DNA of 64,000 nt from Villigracilis sp900696595 (GCA_030263615.1 SZPH01000007.1:1-64000); one strand, 5' to 3'. Numbered from the stretch's first letter, positions 51,716 to 61,209 are shown. The notes: generated by a model not told the origin, from the letters alone. Made by a program: numbers and translations.

Positions 51716-52698
51716 CGAGCGCCCCGCCCCTGCTGACCATTGGCGTCCTGAGCTGGAACCGCCTGCATTATTTGCGCGCCACGCTCGAGTCCATGAAGCG
51801 CTGCATCCAATACCCGCGCATTCAATGGATCGTGCTGGATAACCGCTCCACCGAGAGCGGGCTGGCAGAGTACCTAAAAAGCCTGGATTGGGTGGACGAC
51901 CTGATTTTCATGAAATCAACGCACGTCGGCGCGATGAACGAGATCGTTTCGCGCGCAAAGGGCGAAGCGCTATTGCTGTGGCCCGACGACATGCAGTTCG
52001 TCGTCGAAGGCGACTGGATGAAGGATTGCATGGAAGTCCTGATGACGAATCGCTGGATTGGGAGCATGAGCCTCAACTTTCAGCGGAGGGAAACCGTGAA
52101 GCGCATTTGGGGACCCGGGCAATCCCTTCGGGCTGGAGTCAAGGAGGCGTGGAATGAACTCAAACGCTACGGGACGGGATTCCGCTTCCGTAAAAAATTA
52201 TTATCTTCTCGCGGCTATCCCATACGGACATACGGCTGGAAGGAGGATGGTATTATTGGCGCCGGGATCGCATCGCTGACGCGCGCCGACCTTTGGAAGA
52301 CGCTCGGACCGTGGAAGGTGGACAGCGGCGACCGCAACATCGTCGACTCCAGCGGCGGCGGGGAGGCGGAAATGCTCGTCCGCTGGCAAAACTCCGGGAT
52401 GCCCTTGCAACGCGCCATTCCGGTTCTGCCGGTCAGCGCGGATATTCTCACCGACAGTCTTGGCACCAAGGCAAAAGTGCGCGGGGATAAACGCTATGGC
52501 GATTACAGAGCCCCCACTCAAGGCGATTTCTATTATCGTATTCGCAAGCAGGAAGATGTTTCAAATTTGTGGAAGAATGACCAGCCAGTGTCCTTTGAGG
52601 ACTTTGTGGAGCCGGTCGGGTTTAATTTGCCCCTGGATGAGCGGGGTAATTTGCTCAAAGGCGGCTTGAATATGTCCATTGTTTCCTCCATCGTTTGA
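51712..52698 (+). CDS. Family 2 glycosyltransferase
   Basis: The 328-residue protein has 'LTIGVLSWNRLHYLRATLES' (GT-A N-terminus), 'VLDNRSTESG' and 'LLLWPDDMQF', where 'PDD' stands in the DxD position. A C-terminal extension past residue 240 lacks membrane helices. It is probably a cytoplasmic transferase in glycan assembly. Donor and acceptor are not predictable. Confidence 0.82.
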   Translation: MTSAPPLLTIGVLSWNRLHYLRATLESMKRCIQYPRIQWIVLDNRSTESGLAEYLKSLDWVDDLIFMKSTHVGAMNEIVSRAKGEALLLWPDDMQFVVEGDWMKDCMEVLMTNRWIGSMSLNFQRRETVKRIWGPGQSLRAGVKEAWNELKRYGTGFRFRKKLLSSRGYPIRTYGWKEDGIIGAGIASLTRADLWKTLGPWKVDSGDRNIVDSSGGGEAEMLVRWQNSGMPLQRAIPVLPVSADILTDSLGTKAKVRGDKRYGDYRAPTQGDFYYRIRKQEDVSNLWKNDQPVSFEDFVEPVGFNLPLDERGNLLKGGLNMSIVSSIV

Positions 52699-52753
52699 TG
52701 GGTGTTGAATCAATTCAATAAATTACTTCTAAAGAATGATTGGAGATCAAATT

Positions 52754-54523
52754 ATGAAAAGCGTGTTGGGCGTTACATTGGGGCACGATACCTCTTTTGC
52801 CCATATTGTGGACGGCAAGATCGCGGCGGTCATGGAGGCGGAGCGTTACTTCCGTCAGAAGCGCTATAAACTGCACTGCATTACCATGGAGCCGGGCAAA
52901 CACCCCAGCGGGTATCAATATGTCTCATTGGACGATATGGAATTGTTTCTCGGCATGGTCGCAAAGGAGTGGGGGAAAAAGTTCGACGCCCTGGCGGTAC
53001 AAAATCAGGGACGGGTCGAGGAGTTTAAGAACTTCCAGACCATCCTCGCTAAAAACGGATTCGAGTTCGGCGCCGCGTATCATATAGACCACCACCTGAG
53101 TCACGCCGCGCTGGCGTTTTTCACCTCCCCGTTCGACGAAGCGCTCATCCTAAGTTACGACGGCGAAGGCAACGACGGGCAGACGCTCATCTTCGGCGGA
53201 AAAGGAAGTCAGATCGAATACCTGCACAACGACCCGATGCGCTTCGGGCAGAGTTACAACAACATGGGCTACATCGCCGGGATCAAACCGGAAGTCGAAG
53301 GGACTACCTCGGGCAAAGCCATGGGGCTGACCGCCTACGGCGAAGTCATCCAGGAATGGCTGCCGTACGCGCGCGAATACGTCAAAAAATATGTCAAAGC
53401 CGCGCCGCGCAAGATCGAAGGCTTGAACAAATACGGCAAGGCGCACCGCATCAACGATATTGCCCTGCGCGACATCCCCGACCTGAAGAAATTCCTTGTG
53501 CCTGATGAAGAGGAAGGGGGCGTCAAGGGCATGGTTAAGAACCTGATCGGCGAAGGCAAGGTCCTGCGCCTGAACGGGCCCGAGGACAAGACCGCCCAGA
53601 ACTTTTCGCACACCGTCCAAGCCGCGTGGACGGAAGCGGTCATCGAACTGCTTAAGCCGTATTTCGGAAAACATCAAAACCTGTGCGTTGTCGGCGGCTG
53701 CGCGTTGAACGGCATCACCAATTACGAGATTCAACAACTGGGCGTGTTCAAAGCCACGCACTTCGTTCCGAACCCCTCGGACTGCGGGCTCTCCGCCGGG
53801 GCGGCGTTGTATGTGTATTGGGCGCATGGGAACAATGGCGCGTTCAAGGGCTACGGCGAATACTTCTCGCCGTATCTGGGATTGGAAGCCTTCGACAAGA
53901 ACGATCTGCCCGCGCTTCGAGAACAGTATCCGCACATGGATTTGACCCCCGGAGAAACGCCCGCGCTATTGGCGAGCCTGGTCTTTTCGGATTACATCGT
54001 CGGCGTGATTCGCGGACGGTACGAAGTCGGTCCGCGCGCGCTGGGCAACCGCTCCATTCTGTGCAACCCGCTCAACAAGGATATGAAGGACATCGTCAAC
54101 AAAAAAGTAAAACACCGCGAGTGGTATCGTCCCTTTGCGCCCATCGCCGCGGCGGAGAGCGCCACGCAATACTTTACGAACACCGAAGACATCCCCTACA
54201 TGTCCGTCATCTGTTATACAAAAGAGGAATACCGCGATATTCTGCCTTCGATCACCCATGTGGACGGCAGTTCGCGCCTGCAAACCCTGCGCGAAGACGC
54301 GCATCCCTTCATGCACAAGACCTTGAAAGAGTTCGAGAAACTTTCGGGCATGCCCATCATGCTCAATACATCCTTCAACCCCGGCGGCGAACCCATTCTT
54401 AACTTCTACGCCGTCGGTCTCGAAATGCTCAAGACCACCGAACTCGATTTTGTGTTGATCGAAGACACGCTCTTCTGCAAGCCCGGGCGTGAAGAGATCT
54501 TCGCTTCGATCAAAAAATCGTAG
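52754..54523 (+). CDS. Carbamoyltransferase (NodU/CmcH family)
   Basis: The 589-residue protein starts at ATG 52754 behind GGAG; an upstream ATG at 52736 lacks a site. The N-terminal ASKHA-fold domain has 'LGVTLGHDTSFAHIVDGKI', 'DHHLSHAALAF' and 'LSYDGEGNDG'; the C-terminal domain has 'GRYEVGPRALGNRSIL' and 'LNTSFNPGGEPI'. It adds a carbamoyl group from carbamoyl phosphate to a hydroxyl through a carbamoyl-adenylate, here most likely on a glycan sugar, as in rhizobial Nod factors. Confidence 0.93.
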   Translation: MKSVLGVTLGHDTSFAHIVDGKIAAVMEAERYFRQKRYKLHCITMEPGKHPSGYQYVSLDDMELFLGMVAKEWGKKFDALAVQNQGRVEEFKNFQTILAKNGFEFGAAYHIDHHLSHAALAFFTSPFDEALILSYDGEGNDGQTLIFGGKGSQIEYLHNDPMRFGQSYNNMGYIAGIKPEVEGTTSGKAMGLTAYGEVIQEWLPYAREYVKKYVKAAPRKIEGLNKYGKAHRINDIALRDIPDLKKFLVPDEEEGGVKGMVKNLIGEGKVLRLNGPEDKTAQNFSHTVQAAWTEAVIELLKPYFGKHQNLCVVGGCALNGITNYEIQQLGVFKATHFVPNPSDCGLSAGAALYVYWAHGNNGAFKGYGEYFSPYLGLEAFDKNDLPALREQYPHMDLTPGETPALLASLVFSDYIVGVIRGRYEVGPRALGNRSILCNPLNKDMKDIVNKKVKHREWYRPFAPIAAAESATQYFTNTEDIPYMSVICYTKEEYRDILPSITHVDGSSRLQTLREDAHPFMHKTLKEFEKLSGMPIMLNTSFNPGGEPILNFYAVGLEMLKTTELDFVLIEDTLFCKPGREEIFASIKKS

Positions 54524-54530
54524 GCTCACA

Positions 54531-55208
54531 ATGCCGTCGCTGACCCCATCCCGCCGCGATTATTGGAACGCGGAAGGCTACGTCACTTATCGCAGATTGT
54601 GGCTCGATTCCGCGCTCGAGGCATTCGCCCGCGAAATGCGCGGCGTGGTGGTGGATGTGGGCGGCAAGCGCGAGAACAAGCGCGGAACATTCAACCCGCC
54701 CGAAGACCGCGCCAAAGCGTGGTGGTACGTCAACCTCGACATGAATACCAAGCCAAACATATACGGCGACGTGCAGCGGATTCCTTTAAGAGGACAAAGC
54801 GTGGATTGCATCCTCTGCACAGAAGTGCTGGAACATCTCCCCCGTCCCGAACGATGCGTGGATGAAATGCATCGCCTCCTGCGCGACGGAGGCTTGGTCC
54901 TCGCTTCGGTCCCTTTCCTCTACCCGGTCCATGCCGACCCATACGATTATCAGCGCTTCACCGAAGACGGCTTGCGCGAACTGTTCAAGCGCTTCAAAGC
55001 CGTCGAAGTGCATCGCATGGGAGGCTATGCCGGCGCAATGGGGTTGATGATCGAATTGGGCATGGCGGATGTTGACAACCGGCTCGCGCGTTGGGCGATG
55101 AAATGGCTCTCGCGCTGGCTGTGCCGCCGCGACCTTGTGAATTTCGGCAATGAAAGCGAAGCGCGGAGCAAATTCACAACCGGTTATTTTGTGCGCGCGG
55201 CGCGTTGA
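54531..55208 (+). CDS. Class I methyltransferase
   Basis: The 225-residue protein has a Met11-like methyltransferase core: 'VVVDVGGKRENKRG' (motif I variant), 'WWYVNLDMN', 'VDCILCTEVLEHLPRPERCV' and 'LRDGGLVLASVPFLYPVHAD'. It resembles methyltransferases of O-antigen loci that act on sugar hydroxyls. It starts 7 bp after the carbamoyltransferase stop. Confidence 0.85.
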   Translation: MPSLTPSRRDYWNAEGYVTYRRLWLDSALEAFAREMRGVVVDVGGKRENKRGTFNPPEDRAKAWWYVNLDMNTKPNIYGDVQRIPLRGQSVDCILCTEVLEHLPRPERCVDEMHRLLRDGGLVLASVPFLYPVHADPYDYQRFTEDGLRELFKRFKAVEVHRMGGYAGAMGLMIELGMADVDNRLARWAMKWLSRWLCRRDLVNFGNESEARSKFTTGYFVRAAR

Positions 55209-55223
55209 GGAGTTTAAATCAGA

Positions 55224-56042
55224 ATGTCGCCATTTCAGATCGTCGGGAGCGTCCAGGTGCGCAACGAGGATATTTACGTCGAACAAGCCATCCTGAACAT
55301 CCTGGATTTTTGCGACAAGGTCATCGTCACCGACCATCAATCCACGGACCGCACGTTTGAAATTTGCAAACGACTTGCCGATAAACATCCGAAGATCGCG
55401 CTTTCGAGCATCCAGTCTCCGCGCGAGGCGGCGATTGCCATCGAGCCGTTCTTCGCCACGGACACCTGGATCTTCGGCGTGGACGGGGATGAGATATATG
55501 ATCCGCAAGGCCTGAAGATCATGCGGCGTCAACTGCTGGAGGGCGCGTTTGCAAAGGATTTCTGTGTCTTCGGAAATGTGCTGAACGTGACTTCGCTGGA
55601 CATGAAAAGAAAGATCGCGCGCGGACACCTCGCCCCGCCTTCGCGCTCGATGACCAAACTCTATAACTTCTCCATGATCGAAAGCTGGACGAATTGCCCC
55701 GAACGCCTGCTGGGCGACGGACTGACTTTCAAAGACGGCTTCGACGCGAACCTGCGCCGGTATCTTCACGAAGAACTCGACTGGGAGACTTCGCCCTTCC
55801 GCTGTTTGCACATGCCCTTCATGAAGCGAAGTTCCGCCCAAAAAATCCGCCTGAGCCGCACGCGCTTGAACCCTGACGAGATCAACCTCATCGCAAGCGA
55901 ACCCAATGGCTTTATGAGGTTGATCAGAAGGGCGCGTCTCCAGATCATGGTCCTTTTCGGGCGGGATTGGAAAAGTCGAAAATACCGCCGCGGTCCCCGG
56001 GTGGAGAAGGACGTTTCCTCTTTTTTTTCCGGACCGGGGTAA
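55224..56042 (+). CDS. Family 2 glycosyltransferase-like protein
   Basis: The 272-residue protein has a short GT-A fold: 'VGSVQVRNEDIYVEQAI' (early strand and helix), 'VIVTDHQSTDRT' and 'WIFGVDGDEIYDPQG', where 'DGDE' is the metal-binding DxD. A basic C-terminus ('RDWKSRKYRRGPR') may hold it at the membrane. The substrate is unknown. Confidence 0.82.
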   Translation: MSPFQIVGSVQVRNEDIYVEQAILNILDFCDKVIVTDHQSTDRTFEICKRLADKHPKIALSSIQSPREAAIAIEPFFATDTWIFGVDGDEIYDPQGLKIMRRQLLEGAFAKDFCVFGNVLNVTSLDMKRKIARGHLAPPSRSMTKLYNFSMIESWTNCPERLLGDGLTFKDGFDANLRRYLHEELDWETSPFRCLHMPFMKRSSAQKIRLSRTRLNPDEINLIASEPNGFMRLIRRARLQIMVLFGRDWKSRKYRRGPRVEKDVSSFFSGPG

Positions 56043-56059
56043 CGATTGGACTTTGAATC

Positions 56060-57055
56060 TTGAATCTTCGCATTGCGCGGCAGGGATTGAAAAGACTCAG
56101 CCAGGCGGCGCGGGATTACGCTGTCCGGCTTGCCAGTCAGTTCGCCTCCGCCGACCTTTCCATCTTCCACGAATTCGAGCCGCCGCCAATGGGCGGGGGG
56201 CATCAGTTCCTGCGCGCGTTTTGGAAGCAGGCAGAGGCAGGGGGTTTGAAGGTCGAGAACAATCGAATTTCCCGGACAACCCGCGCCTGTCTTTTCAACT
56301 CTTTCAATTTTGACGCGCACAGGCTGGAAAGGCTGAAAAGAAATTCAGTCTTATATGTTCATCGTGTGGACGGTCCCATTGACGTGTATCGAGGTCGGGA
56401 TGAAGGCGTGGACCGCGGCATCCGGGCAGTCAACCAAAGGTTCGCGGATAAGACCATCTTCCAATCGCGGTACAGCCTTGAAAAGCACCTGGAACTTGGC
56501 TTGGAGTTTCGCAACCCGGTCGTCATTATGAACGCCGCCGACCCGGAGATTTTTCAGACGCAAGGAAGGGTCGAATTTTCCCGGAAACGCAAAACCCGCC
56601 TGATCGCCTCCAGCTGGTCGGATAACGTCAATAAAGGCGCGCCGGTCTATCAATGGCTGGATGAACATCTGGATTGGGATCGTTATGAGATGACGTTCGT
56701 CGGACGCAGCCCGGTGACATTCAAGAATATCCGCATGATTCCGGCGGTGGATTCGTATCGCATGGCGGAGTTATTCCGCGATCACGACATCTACATTACC
56801 GCCAGCAAAAACGACCCGTGTTCCAATTCGCTGATCGAAGCGCTGACGTGCGGGCTTCCGGCGATTCACCTTCAGAGCGGCGGCCACCCTGAGATCGTGA
56901 AAAAGGCCGGAGCGGGGTTCGAGGCGGCGGAGCAAATCCCCGAAGCGCTGAATAAGATCGTCAACGATTACGAGTCGTTTCAGTCGCGCATCTCCGTCCC
57001 ATCCATCCAGCAGACGACGGAAGAGTATTTGAAGGTTTTGGAACTTTTGTCATGA
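56060..57055 (+). CDS. GT-B glycosyltransferase (family 4-like)
   Basis: The 331-residue protein starts at TTG 56060. The second half has 'TFVGRSPVTFKNIRMIPAVD' and the donor-site signature 'DIYITASKNDPCSNSLIEAL' with 'GGHPEIVKKAG'. The first half ('FVLYVHRVDGPIDVYRG'-like region) binds the acceptor. It is a cytoplasmic glycosyltransferase and overlaps the next gene by 4 bp. The first ~15 residues depend on the chosen start. Confidence 0.83.
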   Translation: MNLRIARQGLKRLSQAARDYAVRLASQFASADLSIFHEFEPPPMGGGHQFLRAFWKQAEAGGLKVENNRISRTTRACLFNSFNFDAHRLERLKRNSVLYVHRVDGPIDVYRGRDEGVDRGIRAVNQRFADKTIFQSRYSLEKHLELGLEFRNPVVIMNAADPEIFQTQGRVEFSRKRKTRLIASSWSDNVNKGAPVYQWLDEHLDWDRYEMTFVGRSPVTFKNIRMIPAVDSYRMAELFRDHDIYITASKNDPCSNSLIEALTCGLPAIHLQSGGHPEIVKKAGAGFEAAEQIPEALNKIVNDYESFQSRISVPSIQQTTEEYLKVLELLS

Positions 57056-58146
57056 AATCGCTTCTTCAAGGCATTGCAAAAGGAGTTATCCGCGCGGCTT
57101 CGTGGAATTGGAAGCCGTATTCGCGTTTGATCCTTTACGGCGACAGCGTGGGCTGGTCGTTGGATTGGGACATGCGCGAACTGGCGCGTATTTCCCGCAG
57201 GCTGGGCGTTCGACTCGCGTCCCCTTTATGGAAACATGCCGCGACGCCGCAATCGGTTTTTTTCGCCAGCCAGTTCTTTCTTGAGAACGACGAGTGGTTT
57301 CGGTTTTTGCCCGGGCGGATTGCCTTCTCGTACTTTCATGGTTTGCCGAATACCGGCGATGAATTGATGGACCGTGTGTACAATGGGTTGCGTGTTCATC
57401 ATGAAAAAATCACCCGTGTCCAGGTGACTCATACCGAGATGCGGGATGTCGCTGTAAGTACAGGCATTGATCCTGCCAAGGTATTTTTGATCCCGATCGG
57501 AATCAACCTTGATTTCTTCCCAATGCATTCTGCGGAACGAAAAAAAGCAACTCGCGAGAAATTGGGCATCCCCCAATCCGCTTTTGTGATCGGCTCGTTC
57601 CAAAAGGACGGCGTCGGCTGGGGCGACGGCATGGAGCCGAAGTTGATCAAGGGACCGGATGTGTTCCTTGCGGCGATCCGTTTGTTGAAAAAGGACATCC
57701 CTGAACTGTTCGTTTTGCTGACGGGACCCTCGCGCGGTTATATAAAGCGCGGGCTGGATGAGATGGGCGTGCCATATAAACATGCCTATTACAAGCATTA
57801 TCCCGAAGTGGCGGAAATGTTCGCCGCGCTCGATCTTTACATTGTGGCTTCGCGGCAGGAGGGTGGACCGAAAGCCGTCCTGGAAAGCATGGCAAGCGGT
57901 GTGCCGCTGGTAACGACGCGCGTCGGGCAGGCGATGGACATCGTTCGACACGGCGTCAATGGCTGGATGACCAATGTGGAAAATACAGAAGCGTTGGCGG
58001 CTTTTGCCTTGCAGGTCTATCGGTCTGATTCCGATTCTTTGAACGCAATCCTAAACGCCGGGCGCGCCACTGCCGAAGCAAATTCCTACGACTCGCAAAC
58101 TGAACTGTGGGCTTCGTTCATGAATGGATTTGTCGAGCGCGGTTGA
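57052..58146 (+). CDS. Family 4 glycosyltransferase
   Basis: The 364-residue GT-B enzyme has 'GDSVGWSLDWDMRELARISR' at the start, 'PIGINLDFF', 'KGPDVFLAAIRLL' and the signature 'YIVASRQEGGPKAVLESMAS' followed by 'TTRVGQAMDIVRHGVNGWM'. It transfers a nucleotide-activated sugar to the growing lipid-linked chain. It is tightly coupled to its neighbours (4-bp overlap, 3-bp gap). Confidence 0.92.
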   Translation: MKSLLQGIAKGVIRAASWNWKPYSRLILYGDSVGWSLDWDMRELARISRRLGVRLASPLWKHAATPQSVFFASQFFLENDEWFRFLPGRIAFSYFHGLPNTGDELMDRVYNGLRVHHEKITRVQVTHTEMRDVAVSTGIDPAKVFLIPIGINLDFFPMHSAERKKATREKLGIPQSAFVIGSFQKDGVGWGDGMEPKLIKGPDVFLAAIRLLKKDIPELFVLLTGPSRGYIKRGLDEMGVPYKHAYYKHYPEVAEMFAALDLYIVASRQEGGPKAVLESMASGVPLVTTRVGQAMDIVRHGVNGWMTNVENTEALAAFALQVYRSDSDSLNAILNAGRATAEANSYDSQTELWASFMNGFVERG

Positions 58147-58149
58147 AGC

Positions 58150-59301
58150 ATGAGGAACCTGTTAAATTCCCTCAAACGAACCTTTCCGAAGTTCTTTCGG
58201 GTTGTCTTTGCCTTGCGGGATTGGGTCAAGACCGTTCCCGCTCGCTCGAAACTTTCTGCGCTTCAAAAATCCGATTCGGGACTCGCGGTTGCCTACCTCA
58301 GCCCGCGCTTTCCAAACCCGCCCGCGGCGAGAAATGAATTTGCGCACGGCGGCGCGGTCAAACTGACCTATCTTGCCGAAAATTTTCCGCATCGCTTCCC
58401 CGCCGCCGGTTTATTGTACGCGGTCAGCAGCGTGGCGCATCCTTTACAAAGAGAAATCCTTGAAGCGGCAAAGAGCAGGGGGCTGAAGATCATCGTCAAT
58501 CAAAACGGCGTGGCGTTCCCCGCCTGGGCGGGCGATAACTACGAAGATGCGAATCGTTCCTTGAAACAGTTGATAAGTTTTGCAGACTTTATCGTCTATC
58601 AAAGCCGCTTTTGCAGGGATAGCGCCGGGCGGTACATCTCCCCGCCGGATGTATCGAGCGAAATAATCTATAACCCGGTGGATACCCGCCTCTTCTCACC
58701 CGATGCCGGGTCGGCAAAACCCCAAGCCGTGACCTTACTTTTAGGCGGCAACCAATATGAAAAATATCGCCTCGAATTGGCGTTGCAAACGCTTCAAACC
58801 CTTCATCAGGATATACCAAATGCAAAACTGATTGTTACTGGCAACCTTTGGCTCCCGCCTGACGAAGCCGAATCATGGACAAAACAAGCCCTGCGCGACA
58901 TGAACCTGACCGAGCATGTGACCTTCACCGGAACCTACGCCCAAACCGAAGCGCCGAAACTATATTCACAGGCTCATCTTTTGCTTCACACCAAATACGC
59001 CGACCCATCCCCCGGGCTGATTTTGGAAGCGATGGCGCTGGGAATGCCGGTCGTCCATTTGGACAACGGCGGCGTGCCGGAGTTGGTCGGCGACGCGGGG
59101 ATCGGCGTGCAGGTGCAGCATGACTGGAACAGGATCAACCTGCCGAGTCCGCGGGCGATGGCGGATGCGGTCTTGCAAGCGTATGCCCGCCGCGAGGAGT
59201 TTTCGCAAAGAGCGCGTCAACGGGCGGTGGATTTGTTCTCGCTGGAAAAATTTGCAGCAAGGCACAAGGAAATTTTTGAGAGGGTTTTGGACCTCCCATG
59301 A
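58150..59301 (+). CDS. Family 4 glycosyltransferase
   Basis: The 383-residue protein has 'KIIVNQNGVAFPAWAGDNYE', 'IIYNPVDTRLF', 'LTEHVTFTGTYAQTEAP' and the donor motif 'HTKYADPSPGLILEAMALGM' with 'LDNGGVPELVGDAGIG'. It is a GT-B retaining-type enzyme of glycan assembly. The overlap with the next gene is 4 bp. Confidence 0.9.
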   Translation: MRNLLNSLKRTFPKFFRVVFALRDWVKTVPARSKLSALQKSDSGLAVAYLSPRFPNPPAARNEFAHGGAVKLTYLAENFPHRFPAAGLLYAVSSVAHPLQREILEAAKSRGLKIIVNQNGVAFPAWAGDNYEDANRSLKQLISFADFIVYQSRFCRDSAGRYISPPDVSSEIIYNPVDTRLFSPDAGSAKPQAVTLLLGGNQYEKYRLELALQTLQTLHQDIPNAKLIVTGNLWLPPDEAESWTKQALRDMNLTEHVTFTGTYAQTEAPKLYSQAHLLLHTKYADPSPGLILEAMALGMPVVHLDNGGVPELVGDAGIGVQVQHDWNRINLPSPRAMADAVLQAYARREEFSQRARQRAVDLFSLEKFAARHKEIFERVLDLP

Positions 59302-60191
59302 AAATCTCCGTCATCCTCTGCACCCGCAACCGCTTCGACGATTTCACGAAGACCCTGCCATCCATCGCGGCGCAAACCCGCCTGCCGGATGAGTTGATTG
59401 TCGTTGATTCTTCGGATGAGAAGGAACTTGAAGCGTATCTGAACTCGCTCAAACTCCCGTTTCCTTCCCGTTATTTACATACCCAACCCGGACTCACACT
59501 TCAACGTAATCACGGCATCCGCGAAAGCAAAGGGGATTTGATTTTCTTTTTCGATGACGACGTGGATTTGGACAAGAATTATTTTGCTGAAGCGGAAAAA
59601 ATATTTGCAAGCGATATGAAGCATGAGATTGGCGCAGTAGGCGGAAAAATTGCAAATCATCTTCCGCGAAACCTGCGTTTGAAATTAGAAATCGCTCTCT
59701 TTGGCTTTATCCGCTTCATCTTTGGCGCGGTCGGAACCCGCAATGGAAAATTTTATCCATCGGGGATGCCGTCGCATCCGCATAAAAACCAGGCAAGCGG
59801 ATTTATCGAATGTCTTTCCGGTTGCTGCATGGCGTTTCGGCGCGAGGTGTTTGAGAAAGCCAAATTTGATGAAGCCCTTGCCCGTTATGGACTGATGGAA
59901 GACGCGGATATTTCCAAACAAACCCTCGACGCCGGGTATAAAATCTATTATCAAACCGCCGCCACGCTCATCCACAACGAAAGCCCGATGAACCGCCTCA
60001 AAGTTCAGCAATGGGCGGAGATGAGCGTCGTCAATTATGATTACCTCTTCCGCAAGAGTTGGGCGCGGGAGAAATGGCGTTGGCTTTTTTATTATTGGGC
60101 GCTGATCGGTCTGTTCGCGGCGAACTTCCACAGCCTCAAAGGCTTGAAAGGCACGTTGACTGGAGTAAAGAAGATCGTAGGTCACGCTTGA
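59298..60191 (+). CDS. Family 2 glycosyltransferase
   Basis: The 297-residue enzyme has 'ISVILCTRNRFDDFTKTL', 'IVVDSSDEKE', 'LTLQRNHGIRESKGDLIFFF' and 'DDDVDL' as the DxD motif. Acidic 'ARYGLMEDADISKQ' is the likely catalytic base region. A hydrophobic segment near the C-terminus (about 250-275) may anchor it. The last few codons and stop (VGHA, TGA) come from a dispersed palindrome. Confidence 0.88.
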   Translation: MKISVILCTRNRFDDFTKTLPSIAAQTRLPDELIVVDSSDEKELEAYLNSLKLPFPSRYLHTQPGLTLQRNHGIRESKGDLIFFFDDDVDLDKNYFAEAEKIFASDMKHEIGAVGGKIANHLPRNLRLKLEIALFGFIRFIFGAVGTRNGKFYPSGMPSHPHKNQASGFIECLSGCCMAFRREVFEKAKFDEALARYGLMEDADISKQTLDAGYKIYYQTAATLIHNESPMNRLKVQQWAEMSVVNYDYLFRKSWAREKWRWLFYYWALIGLFAANFHSLKGLKGTLTGVKKIVGHA

Positions 60192-60222
60192 AGCGTGACA
60201 GTCGTGTTGAAAACGCGACCTG
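60177..60222. repeat. GTAGGTCACGCTT palindrome, copy 3
   Basis: GTCACGCTTGAAGCGTGAC (60181-60199) is a perfect palindrome within outer arms GTAGGTC (60177) and GACCTGC (60222). It provides the stop codon of the preceding glycosyltransferase gene. Confidence 0.75.
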
Positions 60223-60228
60223 CAAGGA

Positions 60229-61152
60229 ATGATGAAAAGCGCGCTTATCACTGGCATTTCCGGTTTTGTCGGCAGACACTTGCGAGAAGAACTTCTTCGC
60301 GAAGGCTGGCGGGTTTTTGGATTCGACCTCCGCCCGGCGGGGGAGAATGTTTTTGTCGGCGATCTTTCTGACCGCGCGGCTCTGACCCGCGCCGTAGCGG
60401 ATTGCCAACCCGATGCCGTGTTCCACCTGGCGGGCGTGATCAAGTCACAAGACCCGCAGGCGTATTATGAGTCCAACCTCTTCGGGACGTTGAATCTGCT
60501 TGACGCGCTTATGCAAATGGAGAAACGGCCGAAGGTAATTTTGGCGAGTTCGAGCGCGGTCTATGGGCTGACCAAAAGCCCGCGCCCCATCACGGAGCGA
60601 TTCCCCCTGCGCCCGGTGACGGAGTACGCCGTCAGCAAGGCGGCGCAGGAGGCGGCGTCCTTGCGGTATCATTACGCCTTCGGGCTGGATGTAGTCGTTG
60701 CGCGGATGTTCAACCTGCTCGGTCCCGGTCAATCGCCCGACCTGGCTTGCTCGGCGTTTGCGCGTCAGATCGCGCTGGCGGAGGTTTCGGATCAGAATGA
60801 AATTGTCACCGGCAATCTTGACGCCAAACGCGATTTTGTGGATGTGCGCGACGCGGCCCGCGCCTTTGCCCTGCTCGCGGAAAAAAGCAAAGCCGGACAA
60901 AGTTACAATATTTGCTCAGGGAAGGCTGTGACGATTCAGCGCTGTTTGAGCAAGATGATGTCAAAGTCGAAGAAACAGTTATCGGCGCGGGTTGATCCGG
61001 CGCGGGCTCAGAAGAACGATATCCCCATGCAGGTGGGAAGTTTCGAGAAGTTGAAAAAAGCGACGGGTTGGAATCCGCGCATTGCTCTTAATCAATCCTT
61101 ATCAGACCTGCTCGACGATTGGCGCAAGCGGACCCGCAGGGGCGTCAAATGA
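60229..61152 (+). CDS. rmd: GDP-6-deoxy-D-mannose reductase-like SDR enzyme
   Basis: The 307-residue protein has 'LITGISGFVGRHLREELL', 'VFHLAGVI', 'ASSSAVYG', 'YAVSKAAQEAASL' (Tyr/Lys pair) and the C-terminal 'NDIPMQVGSFEKLKKATGW' with 'NQSLSDLLDDWR', close to the Rmd family that reduces GDP-4-keto-6-deoxymannose to GDP-D-rhamnose. Gmd (20830) would supply its substrate. A second in-frame ATG (60232) is an equal start. Its end overlaps a diverged GTAGGGGCGACCC repeat. Confidence 0.82.
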   Translation: MMKSALITGISGFVGRHLREELLREGWRVFGFDLRPAGENVFVGDLSDRAALTRAVADCQPDAVFHLAGVIKSQDPQAYYESNLFGTLNLLDALMQMEKRPKVILASSSAVYGLTKSPRPITERFPLRPVTEYAVSKAAQEAASLRYHYAFGLDVVVARMFNLLGPGQSPDLACSAFARQIALAEVSDQNEIVTGNLDAKRDFVDVRDAARAFALLAEKSKAGQSYNICSGKAVTIQRCLSKMMSKSKKQLSARVDPARAQKNDIPMQVGSFEKLKKATGWNPRIALNQSLSDLLDDWRKRTRRGVK

Positions 61153-61182
61153 TCTGGTTGCGCCGCAAAGGGTCGCCCTTGC
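61136..61182. repeat. Diverged GTAGGGGCGACCC-type inverted repeat
   Basis: GCAGGGGCG (61136-61144) and GGGTCGCCCTTGC (61170-61182) match the arms of the element at 28689-28749. The left arm encodes the last residues of the rmd-like protein. Confidence 0.55.
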
Positions 61183-61209
61183 CTGGCAATAAAATAAATT
61201 GGAGTTGAA

